64,000 bases of DNA from an uncultured Lachnospiraceae bacterium (GTDB lineage: Bacteria > Bacillota > Clostridia > Lachnospirales > Lachnospiraceae). Position numbers and translations under genes: made by a program. The first letter of the stretch is position 1. Every line of letters starts with the position of its first letter. The notes under the pieces were generated by a model. The model worked only from the letters and a program-made list of their open reading frames with translations, did no database searches and was not told the origin of the DNA. Shown here one piece after another: positions 1-8,040 of the stretch. The stretch spans positions 62,001 to 126,000 of the forward strand of contig CAJUDS010000006.1 of the NCBI GenBank assembly GCA_910585345.1. The letters are read 5' to 3'.

Positions 1-98
1 CCAAGGCCCGCACATTGCTCTGCCAGATAAGCGGCATTGGTGTTCACAATGTTACCGAGCAGAATTTCTGTCCCTACCGAGATCAGTTCCACTGTCAT
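1..98 (-). CDS. cinA: CinA-family protein, N-terminal fragment
   Basis: Only the first 32 codons are inside the window; the gene continues beyond position 1. The visible protein starts MTVELISVGTEILLGNIVNT, the typical start of the CinA molybdopterin-binding-like domain found in competence/damage-inducible proteins, many of which also carry a nicotinamide-nucleotide amidase domain. A GGAGG ribosome site sits 8 bases before the ATG, inside the end of pgsA. The start lies one base past the pgsA stop, so the two are probably translated together. Whether the amidase domain is present cannot be seen here. Confidence 0.88.
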   Translation of the reverse strand, partial: MTVELISVGTEILLGNIVNTNAAYLAEQCAGL

Positions 99-99
99 C

Positions 100-636
100 T
101 TATTTGTCCTCCATAAATACCTGTCTGTTCTTTGCCATATAGTCAACCAATGACACAATCGTCAGTATTACGGCAATCCAGGTCACGACTGCCGTCACGA
201 TCTGCAGCGCGCTGATATTCACAATCAGCAGACAGATCATAACCATCTGAAACGTCGTTTTATACTTCCCCCAATAACTGGCCGCAATCACAATTCCGTT
301 GTCTGCGGCAATCTGGCGCAGACCGCTGATAATAAATTCACGGCTGATGATTACGATCACAATCCAGGCGGCGAGTCTGTCCATTGCAGACAGACAGATC
401 AAAGCCGCACTGACAAGCAGTTTGTCTGCCAGCGGATCCATCAGCTTTCCAAAATTGGTAACGAGGTTATATTTTCTTGCAATCTTTCCGTCCAGCAAAT
501 CCGTCAGGCTTGCCGCAACAAAAATACCCAGAGCAATCCATTTGTCCGCATCGCCGCATATCTGCACAAGCATAAATACTACAAAAAAAGGAATCAAAAT
601 AACGCGCAGCATCGTCAGCTTATTCGGTAAGTTCAT
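100..636 (-). CDS. pgsA: CDP-diacylglycerol-glycerol-3-phosphate 3-phosphatidyltransferase
   Basis: This integral membrane enzyme makes phosphatidylglycerol phosphate, the first committed step toward phosphatidylglycerol and cardiolipin. The protein has 178 residues, normal for PgsA, and several hydrophobic segments. The CDP-alcohol phosphotransferase signature DGxxAR(x8)GxxxDxxxD is complete: D49, G50, A53, R54, G63, D67 and D71. The start overlaps the end of rimO by 17 bases, and cinA follows directly, an order common in Firmicutes. The signature is shared by other CDP-alcohol transferases, but the length and the neighbours favour PgsA. Confidence 0.93.
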   Translation of the reverse strand: MNLPNKLTMLRVILIPFFVVFMLVQICGDADKWIALGIFVAASLTDLLDGKIARKYNLVTNFGKLMDPLADKLLVSAALICLSAMDRLAAWIVIVIISREFIISGLRQIAADNGIVIAASYWGKYKTTFQMVMICLLIVNISALQIVTAVVTWIAVILTIVSLVDYMAKNRQVFMEDK

Positions 637-1966
637 TACATATCTCTCCTATCAAGTCATATTCATTGGAACCTGTAACCACGGCTCTGACAAAATCTCC
701 GCTCATCAGCTCCCTGTCCGTGTGCAGAAACAAAAATCCGTCTACTTCCGGCGCGTCTTTATAGGTTCTGGCAATATACACGTTTTCTTCCGGCAGTCTG
801 CCTTCTATGAACGCATCCAGCGTCGGCTTCTGCGCCGCCATATCTTCCGCTTTTTCAAAAGCAATTGCCTGCTGCAGCGCCATCAGTTCATCCCTGCGCC
901 GCGCTTTCGTCTCTTCGGGTATCTGGTCTTCCATCAAAGCCGCCGGCGTACCTTCTTCCGCAGAATAGGTAAACACGCCAAGCCTGTCAAATTCCGCCTC
1001 ATTTACAAAACGGTACAACTGTTCGTAGTCATCCTGGGTTTCTCCCGGAAAACCTGTAATCAGCGTCGTGCGCAGACAGATATCCGGTATCTCCTCCCGT
1101 AGTTTTGCGATTATTTTACGCAGATCTTCCTTCGATGTTTTTCTCCCCATTCTTTTCAAAATCCTATTGCTCGCATGCTGAATCGGCAGGTCCAGATAAT
1201 GACAGATCTTTTCCTGCGTTTTGATAACTGTAATCAGTTCATCTGTTATCTCCTCCGGGTAACAATATAAAATCCGTATCCACCGCAGACCGCTGATCTT
1301 ACACAGTCTGCGCAGAAGCAGCGGCAGACTCTTTGTACCGTATAGGTCCATGCCGTACAATGTGGTTTCCTGCGCGACAAGAATCAGCTCCCGCACACCA
1401 TTTTCCACCAGTTCTGACGCTTCCGTCAAAAGACGTTCCATCGGAACGCTCCTGTAACTGCCCCGCACTTTGGGAATAATGCAATATGTGCAGTGCTTAT
1501 CGCAGCCTTCCGCAATCTTCAAATATGCAAAATGCCCGCCTGTCGTAACAATCCGCCTGCTCCGGCTGCTCTCTCGGCCGCTGCTAAGCTCTGTAAAATA
1601 ATTCCGCCCTTTTCCTGCCAGTATTTCGTCGACTGCATCCGCAATCCTGTCAATAGACGCCGTCCCCAGTACGGCATCCACTTCCGCAATCTCTTCTCTG
1701 ATCTCATCCTGATACCGCTGCGCCAGACAACCGGTAACGATTAACGCCCGGATTTTTCCCGCCTTTTTCAGTTCCGCCATCTGCAGTATATTCTGTATGC
1801 TCTCTTCTTTTGCGTCATTAATAAAACAGCACGTATTAACGACGATCACATCCGCCTGCTCTTCATCGTTGGTGAAGGAATACCCTCTTTCCGCAAGTGT
1901 GCCCAGCATGACTTCCGAATCCACCAGATTCTTATCGCATCCAAGGGATACAAACAATACGTTCAT
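620..1966 (-). CDS. rimO: Ribosomal protein S12 methylthiotransferase RimO
   Basis: RimO is a radical-SAM enzyme that adds a methylthio group to an aspartate of ribosomal protein S12. The 448-residue protein has the full family layout. An N-terminal MTTase domain carries cluster cysteines near C10, C46 and C80. The radical-SAM motif CDKHCTYC gives C155, C159 and C162, and a TRAM RNA-binding domain occupies about the last 60 residues. The start MNVLFVSLGCDKNLVDSE is typical of RimO rather than MiaB. It lies between rpoZ and pgsA in one minus-strand operon. Confidence 0.94.
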   Translation of the reverse strand: MNVLFVSLGCDKNLVDSEVMLGTLAERGYSFTNDEEQADVIVVNTCCFINDAKEESIQNILQMAELKKAGKIRALIVTGCLAQRYQDEIREEIAEVDAVLGTASIDRIADAVDEILAGKGRNYFTELSSGRESSRSRRIVTTGGHFAYLKIAEGCDKHCTYCIIPKVRGSYRSVPMERLLTEASELVENGVRELILVAQETTLYGMDLYGTKSLPLLLRRLCKISGLRWIRILYCYPEEITDELITVIKTQEKICHYLDLPIQHASNRILKRMGRKTSKEDLRKIIAKLREEIPDICLRTTLITGFPGETQDDYEQLYRFVNEAEFDRLGVFTYSAEEGTPAALMEDQIPEETKARRRDELMALQQAIAFEKAEDMAAQKPTLDAFIEGRLPEENVYIARTYKDAPEVDGFLFLHTDRELMSGDFVRAVVTGSNEYDLIGEICNELTE

Positions 1967-1978
1967 CGCTTCTGCCTT

Positions 1979-2212
1979 TTATTCTTCTTCATTCAATATT
2001 TTAATCTCAGATTTATCCAGTTCCTCGATTGCAACGGAAAGCGGTTTTTTGCCTGCCGACTCCACATAAGCATCCTCGCCGCCGATTAACTGGCGGGCGC
2101 GCTTGGAAGTAGCCATTACAATCGAATATCTGCTGTTTACAACAGGCGCCTCTCCCTCCTCAACCTCACTGTTTACGACTTTCATCAAATCCGAATATGA
2201 TGGATGTAACAT
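1979..2212 (-). CDS. rpoZ: DNA-directed RNA polymerase omega subunit
   Basis: The 77-residue protein matches RpoZ, the small subunit that helps assemble RNA polymerase. The conserved core is visible: a tyrosine-serine segment (SRYSIVMATSKRARQL) followed by the glycine and alanine positions typical of the family, and a short acidic tail. The start codon overlaps the gmk stop by one base, and the gmk-rpoZ pairing is a classic Firmicutes arrangement. Length is normal. Confidence 0.92.
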   Translation of the reverse strand: MLHPSYSDLMKVVNSEVEEGEAPVVNSRYSIVMATSKRARQLIGGEDAYVESAGKKPLSVAIEELDKSEIKILNEEE

Positions 2213-2847
2213 TATTTTTCTCCTTTCGACAGTTCCTCTAACTGTGTTCTGATATTGGCTATAAACGCTTCATTGCGCAGAGGCGCGCTGTGGGCGCCCT
2301 GAATCAATGCATGCATCTGTTTTACACATGTCTCCAGATCATCATTAATCACAAGATAATCGTATGCTTCAATTCCTTCCGCTTCCTCTCCCGCACGGGA
2401 AAGTCTGGCGCGTATGATCTCCTCTGTCTCTGTGCCTCTGCCGCACAGTCTCCGTTTCAGTTCCTTCATGCTGGGCGGTGTCACAAATAAAAGCAGCGCC
2501 GACGGAAAACGCTCCTTTATTTTCAGCGCACCCTGTATTTCGATTTCCAGGATCACATCTTTTCCATGTTCCAGCTGCTTCTCCACATACTCTTTCGGAG
2601 TTCCGTAATAATTGCCGCAGTACTGCGCATATTCCACCAATGCACCGTCGGCTATCTTTTTTTCAAATTCTTCCTTGGAAATAAAAAAATAATCCTTCCC
2701 CTCCGTCTCGCCGGGTCTGGGAGCTCTTGTCGTCATGGAAACGGACAAAGCATACGCGTCATACGTCTTCACAAGCTGTTTCATGAGCGTCCCTTTGCCT
2801 GCGCCCGAAAAACCCGATACCACGACTAAAATTCCTTTATGCTTCAT
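2212..2847 (-). CDS. gmk: Guanylate kinase
   Basis: This cytoplasmic kinase converts GMP to GDP. The protein has 211 residues from the chosen ATG. The P-loop GFSGAGKGT spans residues 12-20, followed by the GMP-binding stretch TTRAPRPGE and the DYFFISKEEF segment. The open frame extends 22 codons further upstream, but that part overlaps remA and has no family similarity. The ATG at 2847 has a purine-rich ribosome site (GGTGGGAGAGG) directly before it and gives the normal N-terminus. It overlaps remA by 11 bases and rpoZ by one. Confidence 0.93.
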   Translation of the reverse strand: MKHKGILVVVSGFSGAGKGTLMKQLVKTYDAYALSVSMTTRAPRPGETEGKDYFFISKEEFEKKIADGALVEYAQYCGNYYGTPKEYVEKQLEHGKDVILEIEIQGALKIKERFPSALLLFVTPPSMKELKRRLCGRGTETEEIIRARLSRAGEEAEGIEAYDYLVINDDLETCVKQMHALIQGAHSAPLRNEAFIANIRTQLEELSKGEK

Positions 2848-3097
2848 CCTCTCCCACCTTTTCTGACTGTACTCTGCCCGCAATCGTCTCCGGCAAAAGC
2901 GCAGACAGCACAAGCTGGTTATTCTCCATCACAAGAACCGCTTTTGTTTTTCTGCCCTGGGTAGCGTCGATTGCCGTACCGTTTTCTTTTGCCTTCTGCA
3001 CCAGCCGTTTTACCGGCGCGGAATCCGGCGTCACGATTGCTATCATTTTACTTGTATTTACAATGTTGCCAAATCCGATATGAATTAACTGATTCAA
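2837..3097 (-). CDS. remA: RemA/DUF370 family regulatory protein
   Basis: The 86-residue protein belongs to the RemA family, a small DNA-binding regulator that controls biofilm matrix genes in Bacillus subtilis. The core HIGFGNIVNTSKMIAIV followed by SAPVKRLVQ and DATQGRKTKAV is diagnostic. The start is probably TTG at 3097: a GGAGAG site lies 6-7 bases upstream, and the next ATG would remove the conserved GFGNIV motif. It sits between yicC and gmk, the usual Firmicutes position. What it controls in this organism is not known. Confidence 0.88.
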   Translation of the reverse strand: MNQLIHIGFGNIVNTSKMIAIVTPDSAPVKRLVQKAKENGTAIDATQGRKTKAVLVMENNQLVLSALLPETIAGRVQSEKVGEDEA

Positions 3098-3111
3098 ATG
3101 CTCTCTCCGTT

Positions 3112-3990
3112 TTATTCAATATTCTGTATCTGTTCCCGTACCTTCTCAATCGCAGTCTTTAGTTCAATGGCATGATTCGAAATCTCAATGTCCGTCGTCT
3201 TTGACAGGATCGTATTGGCTTCCCGGTTCATCTCCTGCGCGATGAAATCCAGCTTGCGTCCTACGCCGCCGCCCGCAATAAGCGCCTCCCGCGTCTGTGC
3301 AATATGGCTTCTAAGCCTGACCAGTTCTTCATCCACACATACCTTATCTGCAAATATGGCCACTTCCGTAAGAAGCCGCGCCTCGTCGACCGCCGTATCC
3401 TCTAAAAGCTCCTCTACCTTTTCCCGCAGCCTTTTCCTGTACGCCTCAATGATCTCCGGCGAACGCTGCGCAATATAATCCACATCCCCGGCCATATCGT
3501 CCAGTTTGAGAAGGAGATCCTGTTTGAGATTTTCTCCTTCCGCCATCCGCGCCTGCACAAACTCCTGCGCCGCACCGGATACCGCTCTTTCCAGCCCCCG
3601 CCAAAGCGCTTCCTCATCGACTGTCTGCTCTTCCATCGTAAACACTTCCGGATACCGGGACAGTGTGGAAACCCTGACATCGTATTCCAGGGAAAACTCT
3701 TTTGCCATCTGCTGCAGATACTTCCTGTATTCTTCTGCTACATCTCTGTTGTATTTGACACAGACACTGTTTTCGGTATCATCTTCATAGGAAATAAAAA
3801 CGTCCAACTTTCCCCGCTCCACATATTTTTTCAGCAGCCCTCTGACTGAGGATTCAAAAAAGCCAAGCTTTTTCGGCATCTTGATATTGACATCCAGATA
3901 TCTGTGGTTTACCGCTTTCATCTCTACCGTAAATTTACGCTCCGCTTCGGATACCTCACACCGCCCGAAGCCTGTCATACTCTTTATCAT
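3112..3990 (-). CDS. YicC/YloC family endoribonuclease
   Basis: The 292-residue protein starts MIKSMTGFGR, the hallmark of the YicC/YloC family, and ends in the conserved C-terminal block with EMNREANTILSKT and the ELK-AIEKVREQIQNIE end. Members are reported to act as endoribonucleases. It is the first gene of the operon running through remA, gmk, rpoZ, rimO, pgsA and cinA. A strong promoter (TTGACT-17-TATAAT) lies just upstream. Confidence 0.9.
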   Translation of the reverse strand: MIKSMTGFGRCEVSEAERKFTVEMKAVNHRYLDVNIKMPKKLGFFESSVRGLLKKYVERGKLDVFISYEDDTENSVCVKYNRDVAEEYRKYLQQMAKEFSLEYDVRVSTLSRYPEVFTMEEQTVDEEALWRGLERAVSGAAQEFVQARMAEGENLKQDLLLKLDDMAGDVDYIAQRSPEIIEAYRKRLREKVEELLEDTAVDEARLLTEVAIFADKVCVDEELVRLRSHIAQTREALIAGGGVGRKLDFIAQEMNREANTILSKTTDIEISNHAIELKTAIEKVREQIQNIE

Positions 3991-4032
3991 TCTGCACGTT
4001 ACCTTCTTTATCCCAAAAGGGTATTATTTTTC

Positions 4033-4061
4033 ATTATAGAACAAGAACAGATTCCAGTCAA
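4033..4061 (-). promoter_or_regulatory. Sigma-A type promoter of the yicC-cinA operon
   Basis: Read on the minus strand, TTGACT (4056-4061) and TATAAT (4033-4038) are separated by exactly 17 bases. It points at yicC, whose ATG is 43 bases beyond the -10 box. The box lies just outside the remnant repeat at 4074-4193. Confidence 0.82.
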
Positions 4062-4073
4062 GGACAGGGCCGT

Positions 4074-4193
4074 GGAAATCAGTTTTGCGTCGAAAAACGC
4101 AAATGCAGGATATACACAGAAATTTATGCCGGGCCGGGCCTGGGAAAACCGATTCTGAATGTTCATAAAATGTTTCCTCCTGCCTTTGTCATG
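4074..4193 (+). repeat. Internally deleted copy (C) of the dispersed nested-palindrome element
   Basis: This 120-base stretch keeps only the two ends of the element seen at 26342-26806 and 46471-46988. The left end reads GGAAATCAGTTTTGCG. It is joined to the right end, which has CACAGAAATTTATGCCGGG, AAAACCGATTCTGAATG, TTCATAAAATGTT and TTTGTCATG. The central palindromes are missing. A small hairpin TTGCGT...ACGCAA is present. It lies between the divergent genes yicC and the SGNH hydrolase. Confidence 0.78.
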
Positions 4194-4264
4194 CGCGCTC
4201 CCCGGCGCCTATTTGCATATTTCCGTAAAATGATGTACGATATTATTTTATAGGAGGTATCATT

Positions 4265-5380
4265 ATGAAAAATAGAAAAGCGCTTAGCCTGTTTTTATGC
4301 ATCGGCATTGCGTGCAGCCCCCTCCACGCTTCTGCCAACGAAGGTTTTTCCTGGAAAATCATATCAGACGAATCGTCAGAAGAAAACATAGAGGACAGTC
4401 CGGAAAAGCAGGAGTCCAAAGAGGCGGATGAAGAACAGGAACCCGAAGACGCCTCCGCTGCAGAGGAGGAAAAGGAAGCGTCTGACGAAGAAAAAGACGA
4501 CAGCGAAGAAGAGATCGAAGGGAAAAAAGACGACGAGGAGGATGACGAGGACGACGAGGAGGAAGATGACGACGAGGAAAGCCGTTCAAAGTATCCTTCC
4601 AAAAACATTTATTCCAAACTCGAAATGGAAGAAATGATCGAAAAAAAATATAAGGAACTGAAAAAGGCCTACGAAATAAAAGACAAATTCCAAAAAACAA
4701 AGGAGATCGACCGTATTGATTCCTTTATTTTAAATTTCTGTGGAGACCCCCTGAAGAATAAAAAGATCGCATTTCTGGGCGACAGCATCACGGCCGGAAA
4801 CGGAGGCACGCTGACCCCTGACGGCGGCGGACTTGATTATACGGATTTTATTGCCAAATATACCAACGCGGAAATTGTCAATCTCGGCATCGGCGGAACT
4901 CCGTTTGACGGCAATGAAAATGACGATGCCCTTGTTTACCGATATAAGGATATCCCCGGCGACTCTGACATCATCGTCCTCTTTGGCGGCATCAACGACC
5001 TTTTTGCAGGTTCCGAACATTTTGGCTCGCTGGATGAGCCCGAAAAGGGAACTTACTGCGGCGACATCAACGAAACGTTCAAACAGATCGGCAGCCGTTA
5101 CCCGGATGCAGAAGTTTACGTGGTAATCACTTATCCGAACAAAATGGAAGATTATAAGGAATATACCAATGAAGACTGGCAGGTCTATGCAGACGTCCAG
5201 ATTGAATTGGCGGATCAATACGATTTCCATGTAATCGACCTCTACCGGGAAGGATTTTTAGACAGTAAAGACAGTAAAATCAGAAATGCTTTTTTCAAGG
5301 ATGACATCCATCCGGACGATCTGGGCAGCGAAATCCTTGGCCGGCATATCCTCGTCCATTTGATCGAAGATTACTTATAG
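4265..5380 (+). CDS. Secreted SGNH/GDSL-type hydrolase with an acidic N-terminal region
   Basis: The 371-residue protein has an apparent signal peptide (residues 1-24, cleavage after HASA). Then comes a strongly acidic low-complexity stretch (about 35-106) and a C-terminal SGNH esterase-like domain. The catalytic blocks are visible: GDSIT with Ser174, the oxyanion glycine near G210, GGIND with N244, and DDIHPDD with D346 and H349. The reaction is probably ester hydrolysis at the cell surface, but the substrate is unknown. TAGGAGG lies 7-8 bases before the ATG. The gene stands alone between the repeat remnant and a convergent LRR gene. Confidence 0.82.
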   Translation: MKNRKALSLFLCIGIACSPLHASANEGFSWKIISDESSEENIEDSPEKQESKEADEEQEPEDASAAEEEKEASDEEKDDSEEEIEGKKDDEEDDEDDEEEDDDEESRSKYPSKNIYSKLEMEEMIEKKYKELKKAYEIKDKFQKTKEIDRIDSFILNFCGDPLKNKKIAFLGDSITAGNGGTLTPDGGGLDYTDFIAKYTNAEIVNLGIGGTPFDGNENDDALVYRYKDIPGDSDIIVLFGGINDLFAGSEHFGSLDEPEKGTYCGDINETFKQIGSRYPDAEVYVVITYPNKMEDYKEYTNEDWQVYADVQIELADQYDFHVIDLYREGFLDSKDSKIRNAFFKDDIHPDDLGSEILGRHILVHLIEDYL

Positions 5381-5387
5381 CGAAGCA

Positions 5388-5458
5388 GACGCAATAGCAA
5401 CCCCGCGACAGGCTGACAAGCAGCGAATCTGCGGGGTTGCCGATCTCTCTATCGCGTC
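5388..5458. terminator. Hairpin between convergent genes
   Basis: An inner perfect stem CAACCCCGC (5398-5406) with GCGGGGTTG (5431-5439) is enclosed by a weaker stem, GACGCAATAG with CTATCGCGTC. It lies between the ends of the SGNH hydrolase and the LRR gene. There is no clear U-tract on either strand, so it may act as a barrier or RNA stabiliser rather than a classic terminator. Confidence 0.5.
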
Positions 5459-5476
5459 CGGCCTGCGCCGGATTAT

Positions 5477-7447
5477 TTACTTCACAATCTCTACATCGTC
5501 TTCTATACCTTTCAGATCTCCCGCCGGATTCTCACTGATATTCAGATATTTCAAATGTTCCGCCTGCACCAGCGGAGAAAGATCCGTGATATAATTATCT
5601 TTCACGCTCAGCCGCGAAAGATTTTTCAGCTCCCTCACAAATTCCAGATCTGTCAGCTCATTGCTGTCCAGATACAGTTCCTGCAGATTAGGAAATTTAG
5701 CCAGAAAATCAAGGTGTTCACTGAAATCCACATCATCATACCATGCATCGACCATGCCGTTATAGGCCTCTACATAATAATTCTCATGCAGCTCCATCCC
5801 ATTCATCGCCAGTACGCGAAGCGACGGATTTTCTTTGATCCGGTCAAAATTAATTTCAAATTTGCCCGCATTCAAGTATAATTCTTCCAGTCCCTGATGG
5901 TTAAAAATAGAAGATACATCCCCATAAGCCTGCAGTCCATAATCATAGCCAATCCATCCGCTGCCGTCCAGATTTCCGTTAAAATCCACATATTTTAAAT
6001 TTGTCATACCGTCAAGAAACTGTATAGACTGAATATAATGGGATGAGGAATTCCATACGGAATAGAAGGTCAGCCGTTCCACCCCCGTGAGCGTGGAAAG
6101 CGCTTCCGCTCCGTCTATATTACAGCTATGGATAGACAACTCCCGCAGGTTCTGCAGGCCGCGGAGCGACGAAACGGACATAAAGCCGCAGATATCCAGT
6201 TTTTCAAGTCCGGTCAGGCCGGACAAATCCGGATCCGTCTGGTAAGTCATTTTGTCAATTGTAAGCTCTTTCAGCCATGTCATTCTTCCCACAGACGCAT
6301 AATCTTTGATTTCATTATTACCAGCCAGACGCAGACTTTCTAACCCGGTCAACTCCGCAAGCGGCTCCACACTAATCACGGAACTGTTTTCCAGAGACAA
6401 AACGGTCAGATTAGGCAGACCTTTTAAAAAACCCACATCCTTTATACGATCAGAGCTGATAGACAATGACTCCAAACCTGTCATAACGGAAACAGCGGTA
6501 TAATCTGTCACCCTGACTACATCGTCGTCCGGTATCAGGCTGTCGGAAATAACCGTATCCACCAGGGTAAGCATTTTGAGATGTTTCAGCGCAACCAGTT
6601 GTTTCAGATTGGTATCAGGCAAATTTTCCACAGACAACCGCTCCAGATTGGCAAAGGAAACAATGCCCTCTATTGAATCAATATGTCTTAGATCCAGTTC
6701 CGTTATCTGCCCGGGATCCGCAACCATATCCGCAATCTCCGACAACTCCACACCATCCGCAGACAGCCCCTTTAACTGTGTCAGAACGCTCAAATCGACA
6801 TCCTGAGACAGACTCCCGATATCAAGAAATACAAGGCCTGTAAAATTCTCAATATTTCTATCGTCCCATCCCAGCCCCGAAAATACGGCTGTCCTGATTT
6901 CCGCGTTATCGGTATAGGGATCATCAAAGCTATACCATACCCGCGTCTCATCAGCGTAAAAATCTATTTTCAAATATTTCACCTTTGAAAGGTCCTGCGG
7001 GGTAACGCCTTTGGTCTTGCCGAACATTTCTTCCGTTATGGCATCATATAACGGACTGGCCGGGACAGTCTCTTCCTCCGGCTCTGCCGCACCGCCATAA
7101 TCAAAATACGTCTCAGAAGATGCAGCATACTGGCTGCCGGAATGCCGCGGGGAAGAAGATGAAATGCCCACAGCAATCACTAGCAGACAGATAAAAAGAA
7201 GGAAGCAGCCTCCCGCTACCGCCAGGGCCGTCGCCGTAACCGCCTTATCTTTCCTTGCAGCCGCCGGATCCTGATATACCCTGATAGGCTGATTGCCGTA
7301 AAAATTATAGTTCGTAATATTCTGCGTTCTGCCCTGGTCCAGTAGAAACTGGTTCCCGCAATATTCACAAGTAATCAGTCCTGATTGGGAATTCTGCGGA
7401 TTCAGTCTTGCGCCGCAGGACGGACAGTTGACTTCGACTATTTTCAT
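5477..7447 (-). CDS. Zinc-ribbon membrane protein with leucine-rich repeats
   Basis: The 656-residue protein has an N-terminal zinc ribbon with two CxxC pairs (C8/C11 and C27/C30). One membrane segment follows near residues 73-95. The long C-terminal part, from about residue 160, is a leucine-rich repeat array of the bacterial LxxLxxL...L type with at least 15 repeats. The likely topology is a cytoplasmic zinc ribbon and an outside LRR surface for protein binding. No enzymatic domain is visible. It is transcribed from its own promoter and is not obviously part of an operon. The function is unknown. Confidence 0.78.
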   Translation of the reverse strand: MKIVEVNCPSCGARLNPQNSQSGLITCEYCGNQFLLDQGRTQNITNYNFYGNQPIRVYQDPAAARKDKAVTATALAVAGGCFLLFICLLVIAVGISSSSPRHSGSQYAASSETYFDYGGAAEPEEETVPASPLYDAITEEMFGKTKGVTPQDLSKVKYLKIDFYADETRVWYSFDDPYTDNAEIRTAVFSGLGWDDRNIENFTGLVFLDIGSLSQDVDLSVLTQLKGLSADGVELSEIADMVADPGQITELDLRHIDSIEGIVSFANLERLSVENLPDTNLKQLVALKHLKMLTLVDTVISDSLIPDDDVVRVTDYTAVSVMTGLESLSISSDRIKDVGFLKGLPNLTVLSLENSSVISVEPLAELTGLESLRLAGNNEIKDYASVGRMTWLKELTIDKMTYQTDPDLSGLTGLEKLDICGFMSVSSLRGLQNLRELSIHSCNIDGAEALSTLTGVERLTFYSVWNSSSHYIQSIQFLDGMTNLKYVDFNGNLDGSGWIGYDYGLQAYGDVSSIFNHQGLEELYLNAGKFEINFDRIKENPSLRVLAMNGMELHENYYVEAYNGMVDAWYDDVDFSEHLDFLAKFPNLQELYLDSNELTDLEFVRELKNLSRLSVKDNYITDLSPLVQAEHLKYLNISENPAGDLKGIEDDVEIVK

Positions 7448-7510
7448 ATCCCGCTCTCCTTATCTTAAGAATATGCAGATCGTCTGCAATGGAGTACAAT
7501 CCGCATTTCC

Positions 7511-7538
7511 ATTGTAACACGGCCGCGTCTAAAATCAA
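7511..7538 (-). promoter_or_regulatory. Probable promoter of the LRR gene
   Basis: Minus-strand TTGATT (7533-7538) and TACAAT (7511-7516) are spaced by 16 bases and point at the LRR gene start at 7447. A short inverted repeat GCAGACGATCTGC lies in the leader. Confidence 0.5.
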
Positions 7539-7574
7539 AGGATTCCTTCTACATAAAGCAGGATAACAGCCCTC

Positions 7575-7997
7575 TTATTCCTCTATCTCGATTTTGTAAC
7601 GCCCGCACCATTCCCTGGCCACTTTTTTACAGGCATCCTCACGGTATCTGCGCCACCGTTCCTCAAGTCCCAGATCATACAGTTTCTCCATGAATTTATC
7701 AGACGCATCTTTTCCTCTGACCGCTCTTTCCAATATATCCTGTTCCCTGCCTTCCTGCAGTTCATATATAAACTCTTCAATCATAAAATATTCGTCTATA
7801 TCGTACTGCCGCGGCACGGGAATATAGTCTATCACCTGCTCCTCCCTGCTCCTTTCAAGCAGGGCAGGATTCGCATCTCCATTTACCGCTTTCTCAGACA
7901 CCCGTACAATGCCGCCTGTTTTCGTCTCATAATAATATTCTGCCCCTGTTCTGCCAGAATCAATTGCCTTGACCACATCCTGCAGTTTCACTCTCAT
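7575..7997 (-). CDS. UPF0158 family protein
   Basis: The 140-residue acidic protein matches the UPF0158 family by overall pattern. It has an N-terminal KLQDVVKAIDSG segment, an aromatic EYYYETKTGG strand, YIPVPRQYDIDEYFMIEEF, and the C-terminal LGLEERWRRYREDACKKVAREW block. The function of the family is unknown. I prefer the ATG at 7997, which has GGTGGA 4-5 bases upstream and starts at the family's usual N-terminus; an ATG at 8009 is possible. It follows the pilT-like gene by 43 bases and is probably in the same transcript. Confidence 0.75.
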   Translation of the reverse strand: MRVKLQDVVKAIDSGRTGAEYYYETKTGGIVRVSEKAVNGDANPALLERSREEQVIDYIPVPRQYDIDEYFMIEEFIYELQEGREQDILERAVRGKDASDKFMEKLYDLGLEERWRRYREDACKKVAREWCGRYKIEIEE

Positions 7998-8040
7998 TTT
8001 ATCCACCATCTCACAGCAATTTCTGATTTAACCGCGCCGC

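Noticed and set aside
4213..4242. Possible promoter TTGCAT-18-TACGAT for the SGNH gene
   Set aside because: Both boxes are weak; I could not choose it over other AT-rich stretches.
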